In this document: piece after piece, positions 31,983-40,578 of the stretch
Numbering within the stretch: the first letter of the stretch is position 1
Layout: each line of letters begins with the position of its first letter
From: Breoghania sp.
GTDB lineage: Bacteria; Pseudomonadota; Alphaproteobacteria; Rhizobiales; Stappiaceae
Reading direction: 5' to 3'
Length of the DNA: 64,000 nt
Assembly (NCBI RefSeq): GCF_963674635.1
Contig: NZ_OY771475.1
Location: forward strand, 2,728,001 to 2,792,000
Notes under the pieces: model-generated
Databases searched by the model: none
Told to the model about the DNA's origin: nothing
What the model saw: the letters and a program-made list of their open reading frames with translations, nothing else
Position numbers and translations under genes: made by a program

Positions 31983-32168
31983 ATGCGCATCAGGCCATGC
32001 GAAAAGGCCTTTCGGTGGTTGCAAGACTGGTTCCGGGAAAGGAACCTGATACCAATACGATGGCACTCAAAGCGCCGGCCGCTCGATCTCTCCTGCGACC
32101 TGAGACGGGACATCGGCCTGCCCTGTCTGCCGGGCGATCCCTCCCCGCGTTTCCGCAATTATCAGTAA
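31983..32168 (+). CDS. Small basic protein, weakly DUF1127-like
   Basis: A 61-residue frame between the DsbA-like gene and the EamA gene, with AAGGA about eight bases before the ATG. It is rich in Arg and Trp (FRWLQDWFRERN) and ends with DLRRDIGLPCLPGD, which recalls the D-I-G-L motif of DUF1127 proteins. Those small proteins take part in RNA or phosphate metabolism in alphaproteobacteria. Similarity is weak, and an overlapping frame at 31952-32215 exists, so I hold this loosely. Confidence 0.4.
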   Translation: MRIRPCEKAFRWLQDWFRERNLIPIRWHSKRRPLDLSCDLRRDIGLPCLPGDPSPRFRNYQ

Positions 32169-32187
32169 TCCAGACAGGCAGGATCCC

Positions 32188-33087
32188 ATGTCTCGTTCAA
32201 CCGACATCCTTCTGACCGGCCTCGCGCCCGCGATCTGGGGCAGCACCTATCTGGTCACCACCGAGGCCCTGCCTCAGGGCTATCCCATCACGCTTTCCGT
32301 CCTGCGCGCACTGCCAGCAGGGCTTTTGCTCATTGCCGTCACGCGATGCCTGCCGCCACGTGCCTGGCTTGGCCGGGTCTTCGCGCTCGGAGCGCTCAAC
32401 TTCTCGCTGTTCTGGGTGTGCCTGTTCATCGCCGCCTATCGGCTTCCCGGCGGCGTCGCGGCGACGCTCGGATCCTTCCAGGCGATCATGGTGATCATCA
32501 TGGCGCGGGGCTGGCTGGGAACGCCAATTCGAACCGGCGCGGTCATCGCAGCTCTTGCCGGTGTCCTCGGCGTCGGGTTGCTGGTTCTGGGCCCGGAGGC
32601 AAAGCTCGATCCGATCGGCATAGCAGCCGGGATCGGCGGGGCGGCCTCCATGGCGGCGGGAACGGTTCTCTCGCGAAGATGGCAGCCGCCGGTTCCCGCT
32701 CTCAGCTTCACAGCCTGGCAACTGACGGCCGGTGGCCTCCTCCTGCTGCCGCTCGCGCTTCTGATGGAACCGCCCCTGCCGCAACTGTCCGCGCTCAACC
32801 TTGCAGGTCTGATCTGGCTCGGCCTCATCGGGGCGGCGGCGACCTATGCGATCTGGTTTCGCGGCATCGCGCGCATCGAACCCGGCGCGGTCTCCATGCT
32901 TGGCATGATGAGCCCTGTAACCGCCGTCACCCTGGGCTGGCTATGGCTGGGCCAGTCGCTCGAACCCGCGCAGCTTCTCGGAGCGGTGATCGTGCTGGCA
33001 TCTGTTTGGGCAGGCCAGCGTGCAAACCGGCCACGGGCAACCCCAGACGCGAAACCGGCTGCCCCCCTGCTCAGCGAGACTTCGTGA
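32188..33087 (+). CDS. EamA/DMT-family transporter
   Basis: A 299-residue protein with ten membrane helices in two EamA repeats. AIWGSTYLVTTEALPQGYP at the start and the second-repeat block IEPGAVSMLGMMSPVTAVTLG are typical of the RhaT/EamA branch. Such proteins export amino acids or other metabolites. The ATG at 32188 is the first Met before helix 1. It is the last gene in this + strand run and is followed by repeat sequence. Confidence 0.87.
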   Translation: MSRSTDILLTGLAPAIWGSTYLVTTEALPQGYPITLSVLRALPAGLLLIAVTRCLPPRAWLGRVFALGALNFSLFWVCLFIAAYRLPGGVAATLGSFQAIMVIIMARGWLGTPIRTGAVIAALAGVLGVGLLVLGPEAKLDPIGIAAGIGGAASMAAGTVLSRRWQPPVPALSFTAWQLTAGGLLLLPLALLMEPPLPQLSALNLAGLIWLGLIGAAATYAIWFRGIARIEPGAVSMLGMMSPVTAVTLGWLWLGQSLEPAQLLGAVIVLASVWAGQRANRPRATPDAKPAAPLLSETS

Positions 33088-33448
33088 GGCGCAAGGCCGC
33101 CCCAGCCTGAACCGGGTTGGGGCGCGTGGGCATGGGGCGCAAGGGGCCGATCCTTCGAGACGGTCCTGACGGCCCTCCTCAGGATGACGTTGTGGGTGTT
33201 GGCAGATCGAAAGAAGCCCTCATCACGCACAACGTCATCCTGAGGGGCCTGCGCAAGCAGGCGTCTCGAAGGATGCCCCCCACGCACCTCCCGCCCTGTC
33301 TCCAGCCACGGACTCTGCATGCGCACCAGCCCCCGTCTCCAGGCTTCGGCTCCGCGCCCGAGCCCGAGCCCGAGCCCGAGCCCTCGACCGAGCCGACTCC
33401 GAAAACAACGCCCCCGCCATTCGACAACACGCCCCCAACCCTCGCGGG
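33088..33448. repeat. Intergenic region with an inverted pair of palindromic repeats and a hexamer repeat
   Basis: No gene is seen. Arm 1 (33150-33194) starts ATCCTTCGAGACG and ends CTCAGGATGACGTTGTG. Arm 2 (33228-33274) is its inverse, starting CACAACGTCATCCTGAG and ending CGTCTCGAAGGAT. A single copy of this element is at 18741-18785. At 33357-33383 the hexamer CCCGAG is repeated about 4.5 times. The inverted pair could fold into a long hairpin and end transcription from the EamA gene. Confidence 0.7.
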
Positions 33449-33507
33449 TTGACAAAGACCACCGAAGCCTTGCACATTTAAATGCGCCTAGGCGCATATG
33501 CGCATTT
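33449..33507 (+). promoter_or_regulatory. Promoter and palindromic operator of the arsR cassette
   Basis: TTGACA lies at 33449-33454. About 20 bases later, at 33480-33507, is a nested palindrome: AAATGCGC and GCGCATTT as outer arms and ATGCGCCTAGGCGCAT (33482-33497) as a perfect 16-base inner palindrome. It sits just before the arsR start, where ArsR/SmtB repressors usually bind. Autoregulation is the obvious reading. Confidence 0.65.
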
Positions 33508-33521
33508 CAGAGAGAGCAAGC

Positions 33522-33827
33522 ATGGATATCCCAAAGATCCTGGCGGCCATGGCGGAGCCGACGCGACTGGGCGCGATGCAAGTTGTTTGCGATGACGGCG
33601 AACACTGTGTGTGTGAACTGATGGCGCGCCTTGAAACGAGCCAATCACGGATGTCGCGGCACATGAAGGCACTCAAGGACGCGGGCCTCGTGATCGACCG
33701 GCGCGATGCGCAATGGGTGCGCTACCGCATGAACCCCGACCTACCCGCCGATATACGCCAGATCGTAGATGCTGTTCTTTCGGCTGCCAGAAATGCGGCT
33801 GAGAACCAGAAAAGGAACGCAGCATGA
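33522..33827 (+). CDS. arsR: ArsR/SmtB-family metalloid-responsive repressor
   Basis: A 101-residue winged helix protein. The metal site Cys29-Val-Cys31 in EHCVCEL lies at the start of the recognition region, the classic As(III)-sensing ELCVCDL form. It is followed by QSRMSRHMKALKDAGLV, the DNA-reading helix. The start Met 33522 (MDIPKIL) is preferred; eight extra in-frame residues fall in the operator. The stop overlaps the permease start (ATGA). It probably releases its operator when arsenite or an organoarsenical binds. Confidence 0.88.
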   Translation: MDIPKILAAMAEPTRLGAMQVVCDDGEHCVCELMARLETSQSRMSRHMKALKDAGLVIDRRDAQWVRYRMNPDLPADIRQIVDAVLSAARNAAENQKRNAA

Positions 33828-34888
33828 GCACCGGGACCGGCACATCTGCGCGTCGCGTTTCCCATCCCGACTGGCACTGGCATCTGGGCGTGGTCCTTTT
33901 CATCGCGGCGTGGTGGCTGGTTTACCGTCAGCTCATCCCCGTCTCCGACTGGATCACCGGCCTTTTCCCAGTGGAGCGCCATGGCCACACCGGCGAGGCG
34001 ATTGCCTTCTTCTTCTACGACACGCCGAAAGTGATGATGCTCTTGACGCTCATCGTTTTCGCCATGGGCGTCGTGCGCAGCTACTTCTCACCGGAAAAGA
34101 CCCGCGCGCTGCTTTCCGGCAGGCGCGAAGGCGTGGGCAACGTGATGTCGGCGGGACTAGGCATCCTGACGCCGTTCTGCTCCTGCTCGGCCGTACCGCT
34201 CTTCATTGGTTTCATTTCCGCAGGTGTTCCGCTGGGCGTGACCTTCTCCTTCCTCATTGCCGCGCCGATGGTCAACGAGGTGGCGCTCGTCCTTCTTTTC
34301 GGGCTCGTCGGGTGGAAGGTGGCGGCGACCTATCTGGGCTTCGGGCTCACCATCGCCATTCTTGCCGGTCTCGTCATCGGCAAGCTGCGCCTTGAAGGCT
34401 GGTTGCAGGACTGGGTGCGCGACATCCATTCCGGCGCGAACGCCCCGGTGGTCGGCGACGGCGAGAACCTCACCATAGTCGACCGCTATCGCCTCGGCGT
34501 TGAGGCGGTCCGCGAAATCGTCGGCAAGGTGTGGATGTGGATCATCCTCGGCATTGCCATGGGCGCGTTGATCCACGGCTATGTGCCAGAGGATCTGATG
34601 GCCTCCATCATGGGCGCGGACGCATGGTGGTCTGTGCCTGCCGCAGTCGTCCTCGGCATTCCGATGTACACCAATGCCGCCGGTGTCGTTCCCATTGTCG
34701 AGGCACTTCTGGGCAAGGGCGCGGCGCTGGGCACCGTGCTCGCCTTCATGATGAGCGTCATCGCGCTATCCTTGCCGGAAATGATCATCCTTCGGCAGGT
34801 TCTGACGCTCCGCCTCATCGCCGTCTTCATCGGTGTGGTGGGCAGCGGCATCCTCGCCGTCGGCTTTCTGTTCAATCTGATTTTCTGA
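33824..34888 (+). CDS. arsP: ArsP-type permease (DUF318)
   Basis: A 354-residue membrane protein with about eight helices. The family hallmark TPFCSCSAVPLFIGF holds Cys119 and Cys121, which ArsP uses to bind trivalent organoarsenicals. The second half has GIPMYTNAAGVVPI, the paired signature. It overlaps arsR by four bases and is followed by a small thioredoxin-like gene, the common arsR-permease-thioredoxin set. Export of methylated or aromatic As(III) is the best-supported role for the family. Confidence 0.85.
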   Translation: MSTGTGTSARRVSHPDWHWHLGVVLFIAAWWLVYRQLIPVSDWITGLFPVERHGHTGEAIAFFFYDTPKVMMLLTLIVFAMGVVRSYFSPEKTRALLSGRREGVGNVMSAGLGILTPFCSCSAVPLFIGFISAGVPLGVTFSFLIAAPMVNEVALVLLFGLVGWKVAATYLGFGLTIAILAGLVIGKLRLEGWLQDWVRDIHSGANAPVVGDGENLTIVDRYRLGVEAVREIVGKVWMWIILGIAMGALIHGYVPEDLMASIMGADAWWSVPAAVVLGIPMYTNAAGVVPIVEALLGKGAALGTVLAFMMSVIALSLPEMIILRQVLTLRLIAVFIGVVGSGILAVGFLFNLIF

Positions 34889-34906
34889 CCTGGAAAGGAT
34901 CCTTCG

Positions 34907-35143
34907 ATGAAAATGGTCAAAGTCTACGGTCCTGGCTGCAAGCGTTGCGAGACGGTGGCAACCATGGTGAAGGACGCCGCCGCAAAACTGGATATCGAGA
35001 TCGAACTTGAAAAGGTAAGCGATGCGAAATCCATCGCCATGGCGGGCGTCATGTCCACGCCAGGCCTCGCCATTGACGGCAAGCTCGTCCATGCCGGTGG
35101 CCTGCCGCGCGAGGACGCTGTGGAACAGTGGTTGAAGGACTAG
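34907..35143 (+). CDS. Small thioredoxin-fold protein (redox-active disulfide protein 2 family)
   Basis: A 78-residue glutaredoxin-like protein with Cys11-Lys-Arg-Cys14 in GPGCKRCET and a cis-Pro in MSTPGLAIDGK. This small family is often found beside DUF318 permeases. It may keep the permease cysteines reduced. An AAGGA site lies upstream of the ATG. A weak hairpin (GAAGC 35143-35147 with GCTTC 35159-35163) follows the stop. Confidence 0.85.
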   Translation: MKMVKVYGPGCKRCETVATMVKDAAAKLDIEIELEKVSDAKSIAMAGVMSTPGLAIDGKLVHAGGLPREDAVEQWLKD

Positions 35144-35497
35144 AAGCCCCGGAGCGGAGCTTCCACAAAGCAAATCTTGTGCACTGCAGCATCACCCGCA
35201 CATGGTAGTGCTGCGCACAAAATCCCGGTCACGACCTGATCGACGGGGGCAGCGCACGCTCCTTTTGCCAAAGAAGCCGCACGGCCCGTGCGCGCCATTT
35301 TCAGGCCAGGCGCCGCGTGATGGAAGATAGGGCGGCGAGGCGCGTTCTCGCCGCGCGTCCGGCCGCGACGCATATTCTCTGGACATGGGCCACCGGGTTT
35401 GCTCAAACCGCGCTATCCCCGGCGTCACGCGACAGACAGATGGACAGGATGGCGCGACCGACCCGGCCGGAAGGCACGAGGCAAAGGAAGCACCGAC
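35144..35497. other. Gap between the ars cassette and pyrC
   Basis: 354 bases with no convincing gene. The weak hairpin just after the thioredoxin-like gene is the only structure I can see. Frames through the gap give Arg- and Pro-rich peptides with no family features. The pyrC promoter should lie here but no clear -35/-10 pair stands out. Confidence 0.5.
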
Positions 35498-36547
35498 ATG
35501 AGCGATCAGATCGAGATCATCCGTCCAGACGACTGGCACCTGCACCTGCGCGACGGGGACATGCTGAAGGCGGTCCTGCCGATCAGCGCCGGTCTCTTCG
35601 CCCGCGCGATCATCATGCCGAACCTGGTGCCGCCGGTTCGCACACTTGACGACATGCGTGCCTATCGCTCGCGCATCGAGGCAGCCCTTCCAGAGGGCAG
35701 CGCCTTCAAGCCTCTCATGACGCTGTATCTGACAGAGACGACCGACCCGGCTGAAATCACCAAGGGCGCGGAAACGGGGGTACTCACCGCGCTGAAGCTC
35801 TATCCGGCCGGTGCGACAACCAATTCCGATGCGGGCGTGAAGGACTTCACGCGCATCACCAAGGTGCTCGAAGCAATGCAGGAGGCCTCGGTGCCGCTGC
35901 TCGTCCACGGCGAAGTGAACGACCCGGACGTCGACATCTTCGACCGCGAAGCCGTCTTCATCGAACGCGTTCTGGAGCCGCTGCGTCGCGACTTTCCGGG
36001 CCTCCGTGTCGTCATGGAGCACATCACCACGCAGGATGGGGCGTCTTACGTGAGTGAGGCCAATGAGAACCTGGCCGCAACGATCACCCCGCAGCACCTG
36101 ATCATCAACCGAACGGACATTTTCCGCGGTGGGATCCGGCCCCATTTCTATTGCCTGCCCATCGCCAAGCGCGAAAATCATCGTCAGGCTCTGCGCAAGG
36201 CGGCGACGTCGGGAAATCCGAAGTTCTTCCTTGGCACCGATTCCGCGCCGCATCCGGTCAACGCCAAGGAAAGCGCCTGCGGTTGCGCGGGCATCTTCAA
36301 CGCGCCGGTGACGCTGCCTTATCTGGCGCAGGTCTTCGACGAGGAAGGCGCCCTCGACAAGCTGGAGGCCTTCACCTCCCTCAACGGGCCGGCCTTCTAC
36401 CGCCTGCCGGTCAATGAGGACCGCATCACGCTGACGCGCACCGCACCGGACCCGTCGATCTTCGCGTGCGTCGGTGCCGGAACCGGCGGCAATGTTGTGG
36501 TTTTCCGGGCCGACAAGCCGCTAAACTGGTCGGTGACGCACGCCTGA
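35498..36547 (+). CDS. pyrC: Dihydroorotase (class II, PyrC type)
   Basis: A 349-residue amidohydrolase that closes carbamoyl-aspartate to dihydroorotate in pyrimidine synthesis. The metal site begins with His14-x-His16 in DDWHLHLRDG. The carbamylated Lys is in ALKLYPAGATTNS, and later ligands are in LVHGEV and VMEHITT, with the catalytic Asp in FLGTDSAPH. This matches the E. coli-type homodimeric enzyme in length. The start at 35498 (MSDQIEI) fits the family; the frame runs 33 codons further up. It appears to be monocistronic. Confidence 0.94.
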   Translation: MSDQIEIIRPDDWHLHLRDGDMLKAVLPISAGLFARAIIMPNLVPPVRTLDDMRAYRSRIEAALPEGSAFKPLMTLYLTETTDPAEITKGAETGVLTALKLYPAGATTNSDAGVKDFTRITKVLEAMQEASVPLLVHGEVNDPDVDIFDREAVFIERVLEPLRRDFPGLRVVMEHITTQDGASYVSEANENLAATITPQHLIINRTDIFRGGIRPHFYCLPIAKRENHRQALRKAATSGNPKFFLGTDSAPHPVNAKESACGCAGIFNAPVTLPYLAQVFDEEGALDKLEAFTSLNGPAFYRLPVNEDRITLTRTAPDPSIFACVGAGTGGNVVVFRADKPLNWSVTHA

Positions 36548-36617
36548 TCCGGGCGGGCGGGACCGACCGTTCTTCCGGATCTCCAGCAAGAAACACCACG
36601 TTTCAGGAGTGGACCGC

Positions 36618-37388
36618 GTGGCGCGCTACAGCAAAATCGGCGTGATCGGATCGGGAACGATCGGCACGGAGATCATTGAGCATATTCTTCGCGCGACCGA
36701 GCTGGAGCTTGCCTTCGTACTCGTCTCGAGTGCTGACAGCACCACCCGGCCCGATCTTCCCGCAGGCGTCGTCACCACCGATGCGGAAGAGGCGCTTGCA
36801 ACGCCGGTCGATCTCGTTATCGAGGCGGCCGTGCCTGGGGTGCTGGCGGATCTTGCCCCGCGATTTCTGGAAGGAGCCGATGTCTGCGGCTTCAGCTGTA
36901 CGGCTCTCGCCGATCCGGCAATCGAACAGGCGGTGCGCCACGCCTGTGCCGCGAGTGGTCATGCCTTCTATGTTCCGCACGGGGCCATACTGGCGCTCGA
37001 CGGGATCGCAGACGGCAGGGCGCTCCTGGAAAACGTCACCGTCACCACCAGCAAGAGCGGCCCAAGCCTCGGCATCGGGGAAGACGCAAGCGGGATCCTT
37101 TTCGAAGGCCCTGCGCGGGAGGTCTGCGCGCGATTTCCGAGAAACGTCAATGTTCATGCGGCCATCGCGCTCGCGGGCCTCGGCTTTGACCGGACCGTCA
37201 GCCGCGTGGTGGCGGTTCCCGGCCTCAAGACCATGCAGCACCATGTGGAAGTGAAGGGCCAAGGGCTCGAATGGGATATCCGCGTCTCTTCGCGCTCACT
37301 CGGCGGCATCACGGGTGCCTACACGCCTCAATCGGCCCTTGGCTCGATTGACCGGCTCCTCGGCGGAAGCGGCATCGTCGTGGCCTGA
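36618..37388 (+). CDS. L-aspartate dehydrogenase-like protein (NadX/DUF108 family)
   Basis: A 256-residue protein with an N-terminal Rossmann fold (KIGVIGSGTIGTEI) and the DUF108 catalytic domain (PHGAILALDGIADG, NVNVHAAIALAGLGFD). The canonical NadX block begins PSGAI; here Ser is His. NadX-type enzymes oxidise L-aspartate to iminoaspartate for NAD synthesis or ammonia release. The GTG at 36618 has AGGAG eight bases upstream; the GTG at 36609 overlaps this site. An aminotransferase gene follows 56 bases later, so a role in amino acid breakdown or synthesis is as likely as NAD synthesis. No nadA/nadC genes are near. Confidence 0.75.
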   Translation: MARYSKIGVIGSGTIGTEIIEHILRATELELAFVLVSSADSTTRPDLPAGVVTTDAEEALATPVDLVIEAAVPGVLADLAPRFLEGADVCGFSCTALADPAIEQAVRHACAASGHAFYVPHGAILALDGIADGRALLENVTVTTSKSGPSLGIGEDASGILFEGPAREVCARFPRNVNVHAAIALAGLGFDRTVSRVVAVPGLKTMQHHVEVKGQGLEWDIRVSSRSLGGITGAYTPQSALGSIDRLLGGSGIVVA

Positions 37389-37444
37389 GCTTGCGCCACA
37401 GCACTGCGTCTCCTCATATTCCCCTTTTCAAGGCAAGGCAGGCC

Positions 37445-38662
37445 ATGTCTTCGATCACCGAAAAATTCGACACGTTGAAAACCGACAACGCGCCCGGTCA
37501 GGAGAGCCGCCTCAGACAGAGCAATCTCGAAGACCTGATGATTGGCGACAAGCTCGCCGGGCGCAGGGTCGATTTCTCCCACGGCGACGTCGATGCGTTT
37601 CGGCCCACGCCGGGGGCCTTCGAAGCCTTCAGTGCGGGCGTCGCGGAAGGCGGCGCGCAGGCCTATACCGAATATCGCGGGCGACAGACCTTGCGCGAGA
37701 TGCTGGCGGAAAGGCTGGCGAAATTCACCGGCGCGCCCTTGAACGCGGAAAGCGAGATCATCCTGACACCAGGCACGCAGGGCGCGCTGTTCCTTGCGGT
37801 GGCAGCCACGGTAACCTCCGGCGACAAGGTTGCCATCGTGCAGCCGGACTATTTCGCCAACCGCAAGCTGGTACAGTTCTTTGATGGTGAGATCTGCCCG
37901 GTGCAGCTCGACTATCTCGGGCCGAACGACAGGGCCGGGCTTGATCTCGACGAACTGGAGGATGCCTTCAAGGCGGGCGCAAAGACCTTCCTGTTCTCAA
38001 ATCCAAGCAATCCGACGGGCGCAGTCTATTCGCCGGATGAGATCCGCGCCATTGCCGAACTTGCCGCCAGATACGGGGCAACCGTCATTGCCGACCAGCT
38101 CTATTCACGCCTCAAATACAGCGATTGCGGCCCCTATACGCATCTGCGCGCGATTGCGGGCACGGAAAACGTGATCACGATCATGGGGCCTTCCAAGACG
38201 GAATCGCTTTCCGGCTATCGCCTCGGCGTCGCCTTCGGTTCGGCCGCGATCATCGAGCGGATGGAACGGCTTCAGGCGATCGTTTCGCTGCGCGCAGCCG
38301 GGTACAACCAGGCCGTCTTCGGGACCTGGTTCGCAGAGCCGGAAGGCTGGATGGAGGAACGCATCCGGCTGCATCAGAACCTTCGCGACGCGCTGCTATC
38401 CCGTTTCCGCGCGGCGGACGGCATTGCCGTGCGCAGGCCGCAGGCGGGCAGTTATCTCTTTGCCCGCATGCCGGAACTCACCATCTCGCCCCTCGATTTC
38501 GTGCGCCTGTTAAACCGGCAGGCCGATGTCATTGTCACGCCGGGCAGCGAGTTCAGCCCGCATACGCTTGAGAGCATCCGCCTCAACTATTCGCAGGACC
38601 ATGTTGCTGCCTGCGCCGCCGTGGATCGCATCGTGGAAATGGCGAAGCGCTACCGCGCATAG
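37445..38662 (+). CDS. Class I/II PLP-dependent aminotransferase
   Basis: A 405-residue fold-type I aminotransferase. NPSNPTGAVYSPDE is the cofactor-binding loop, DQLYSRL holds the Asp/Tyr pair, and SKTESLSGYRLG holds the Schiff-base Lys. A C-terminal Arg (ESIRLNYS) is expected to bind the substrate carboxylate. The start at 37445 (MSSITEKF) is the first Met after a 56-base gap from the dehydrogenase-like gene. Substrate cannot be told. A shared operon with the aspartate-dehydrogenase-like gene is likely, and a bidirectional terminator follows. Confidence 0.88.
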   Translation: MSSITEKFDTLKTDNAPGQESRLRQSNLEDLMIGDKLAGRRVDFSHGDVDAFRPTPGAFEAFSAGVAEGGAQAYTEYRGRQTLREMLAERLAKFTGAPLNAESEIILTPGTQGALFLAVAATVTSGDKVAIVQPDYFANRKLVQFFDGEICPVQLDYLGPNDRAGLDLDELEDAFKAGAKTFLFSNPSNPTGAVYSPDEIRAIAELAARYGATVIADQLYSRLKYSDCGPYTHLRAIAGTENVITIMGPSKTESLSGYRLGVAFGSAAIIERMERLQAIVSLRAAGYNQAVFGTWFAEPEGWMEERIRLHQNLRDALLSRFRAADGIAVRRPQAGSYLFARMPELTISPLDFVRLLNRQADVIVTPGSEFSPHTLESIRLNYSQDHVAACAAVDRIVEMAKRYRA

Positions 38663-38686
38663 ATCCACCGGATACCCCGAAAACGA

Positions 38687-38720
38687 AAAACGCCGGGGCC
38701 TGACTGGGCACCGGCGTTTT
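38687..38720. terminator. Bidirectional intrinsic terminator
   Basis: AAAACGCCGG (38687-38696) pairs perfectly with CCGGCGTTTT (38711-38720). The A run on one side and the T run on the other make it work in both directions. It separates the aminotransferase (+) from the convergent KDG kinase (-). Confidence 0.85.
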
Positions 38721-38744
38721 CTGGTGTTGGCACCAATCCAGAGA

Positions 38745-39659
38745 TCAGCCGGTGGCCAGGAAGGCTTCAACCTCGGCTTTTCGGGGCATGGGGGCCACGG
38801 CACCGTAGCCCTGTGTGGAAAGAGCCGCCGCCGCATTGGCGTAGCGCGCGGCCTCAAAGGGCGTGTCGCCCGCCGCTATGCGGGCCAGGAAGGAGCCGTC
38901 GAACGTGTCCCCCGCAGCCGTCGCGTCGACCGGGGTCACCTTGCGCCCACCGATGAGCTGACGCTCGCTTTCAGTGCCCACCAGCGTACCCTTGGCCCCC
39001 AGTGTCAGCGCGACGATCTTGGCTCCCAGGTTCAGATAGAAATCGACGATTGCATCCGGCTCCGACAGCCCCGTCAGGTGGATCGCATCATCCAGGCCCG
39101 GCAGCGCGATGTCGCAACGCTTCATGGCTTCATGCGTCACCGCACGGGCACGCGACAACGGCCAGAGCTTCAGGCGCAGGTTGGTGTCGTAGGAGACGGT
39201 TCGGCCCGCAGCCCTTGCCAGGTCAATCGCCTCGAAAACCGTATCGGCGGCGGATGGCGAGATCGCCTGCGAGATGCCGGAGACATGCAGGATCTTCGCG
39301 CTCCTCACCGCCTCCACCGGCAGATCCTCCGGCCGCATCTTGCTGGCCGCGGAGCCCGCCCGGAAATAGCTGAATTCATGTCCGTCGGGGCCGTGGGTGA
39401 CGAAATAGACAGCGGTCGGCGCGGTCGTCACCTGCTTCACGTGCGAACAGTCCACGCCTTCCGAGCGCCACAGGTCCATGAAGCTGTTGCCGAAGGTATC
39501 GGCGCCCAGAATCGTGAAATAGCCGACCGAAGCGCCCTGCCGCGCGGCGGCGCAAGCGGTGTTCTGGGTATCTCCGCCATGGCCGGGGAGATAGTTGCCG
39601 TCGGGCTGCTGATTGAACTCCAGCATGGGTTCGCCGAGGCAGAGGATGTCAAATGCCAT
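38745..39659 (-). CDS. kdgK: 2-keto-3-deoxygluconate kinase (PfkB family)
   Basis: A 304-residue ribokinase-fold sugar kinase. The N-terminal ILCLGEPMLEFNQ is typical of KdgK and not of ribokinase. The PfkB end signature is DATAAGDTFDGSF, with AAGD in place of GAGD and the catalytic Asp present. It would phosphorylate KDG to KDPG. It reads left, 163 bases after the hydratase-like gene, and may share regulation with the sugar-acid operon at 41517 onwards. Exact substrate (KDG versus a related keto-deoxy acid) is an inference. Confidence 0.82.
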   Translation of the reverse strand: MAFDILCLGEPMLEFNQQPDGNYLPGHGGDTQNTACAAARQGASVGYFTILGADTFGNSFMDLWRSEGVDCSHVKQVTTAPTAVYFVTHGPDGHEFSYFRAGSAASKMRPEDLPVEAVRSAKILHVSGISQAISPSAADTVFEAIDLARAAGRTVSYDTNLRLKLWPLSRARAVTHEAMKRCDIALPGLDDAIHLTGLSEPDAIVDFYLNLGAKIVALTLGAKGTLVGTESERQLIGGRKVTPVDATAAGDTFDGSFLARIAAGDTPFEAARYANAAAALSTQGYGAVAPMPRKAEVEAFLATG

Positions 39660-39822
39660 CTACAGTCTCTCTCGTTCGATCTCGATCACCGGGCGCAGAC
39701 GGCGCGCCTCGCATGACAGAGGGATGGAAGGTCTTTTCCGCTGTCTCGCCAGCACTGCCAACCCCGTCATTTTTACGGATAATTCCCTGCTTGCGCGCCT
39801 TGAAACAAGGTATCAGCGACGT

Positions 39823-40578
39823 TCAGGCTGCGCCGCAGGTGAACTCGATTGCCGCGAAGCCCTCGATCTCGGCCACCGCGCGCTCGCCAGGCCGGACCGT
39901 ATGGCCGCCGCCAAAGGCTCCGGTCGTCACCACGTCGCCGGCCTTGATCGGGTGGTCGGTTCCGGCAAGTGCGTTGGCAAGCCATGTCAGGGGGTGAGCC
40001 GGATCGCCCGCGGGATGGCCACCGTGCTGGTCAACGACCCTACGTCCGGCGATTTCCAGTTTCACGCCAACATCCGCCTTCACCCGTTCGCGCCAGTCGC
40101 TCACGCCCATGCCACAGACCAGACCGTAATTGCCCATGGAATCGGCCCGCACGAACAAGGGATCGGGGGCGCTCAGGAAAGGGTACCGGTTATCCAGAAG
40201 CTCGAAAGCTGCGAAAGCCTCGCCGACGGCGGCCCAAACCTCTTCGGCCGTGTAGGCGTTCCCGTTGCCGCGGGCGGGCAGGTCTTCCTTGAAGCGGAAG
40301 GCGATTTCCGCCTCCACTTTCATTGGCACCCCCACATTGACCGGCTCGCTCGTGGCGTCCATCACGCGCGGTGCCGGGATCGCCCCCCAACAGCCTTCTC
40401 TGTCTTCCACCTGAAAGACCTTGTAGCCCGCGATGGGACCAAAATGCCGGATCACGGCGACCTGGACAGCATCCGCCTCGTCCGCGGTTACGGGAATCTG
40501 GAAAGGGCTTTCCCTGTCGAGCGGGCGATTGCTCTGCCGCGCATCTATCAAGAGCTGGGTGAGATGGGAGTTCGGCAT
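39823..40578 (-). CDS. 2-keto-4-pentenoate hydratase-like protein (FAH family)
   Basis: A 251-residue member of the MhpD/FAH fold. The metal site is in VEAEIAFRFKEDL (Glu-x-Glu), and GVSDWRERV and VVTTGAFGGGHTV fit the MhpD group, where the last holds the G-x-x-x-G-x turn. Members hydrate 2-oxo-4-enoates or decarboxylate oxo-acids; some act on keto-deoxy sugar acids. It lies divergent from the sugar-acid operon, 938 bases away, and upstream of kdgK on the same strand. The start at 40578 is the first Met giving a full domain. Confidence 0.8.
   Translation of the reverse strand: MPNSHLTQLLIDARQSNRPLDRESPFQIPVTADEADAVQVAVIRHFGPIAGYKVFQVEDREGCWGAIPAPRVMDATSEPVNVGVPMKVEAEIAFRFKEDLPARGNGNAYTAEEVWAAVGEAFAAFELLDNRYPFLSAPDPLFVRADSMGNYGLVCGMGVSDWRERVKADVGVKLEIAGRRVVDQHGGHPAGDPAHPLTWLANALAGTDHPIKAGDVVTTGAFGGGHTVRPGERAVAEIEGFAAIEFTCGAA

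Noticed and set aside
33357..33383. CCCGAG hexamer repeat considered as a CRISPR or phase-variation tract
   Set aside because: Direct hexamers without spacers are not CRISPR, and the tract is not inside or just upstream of a gene.
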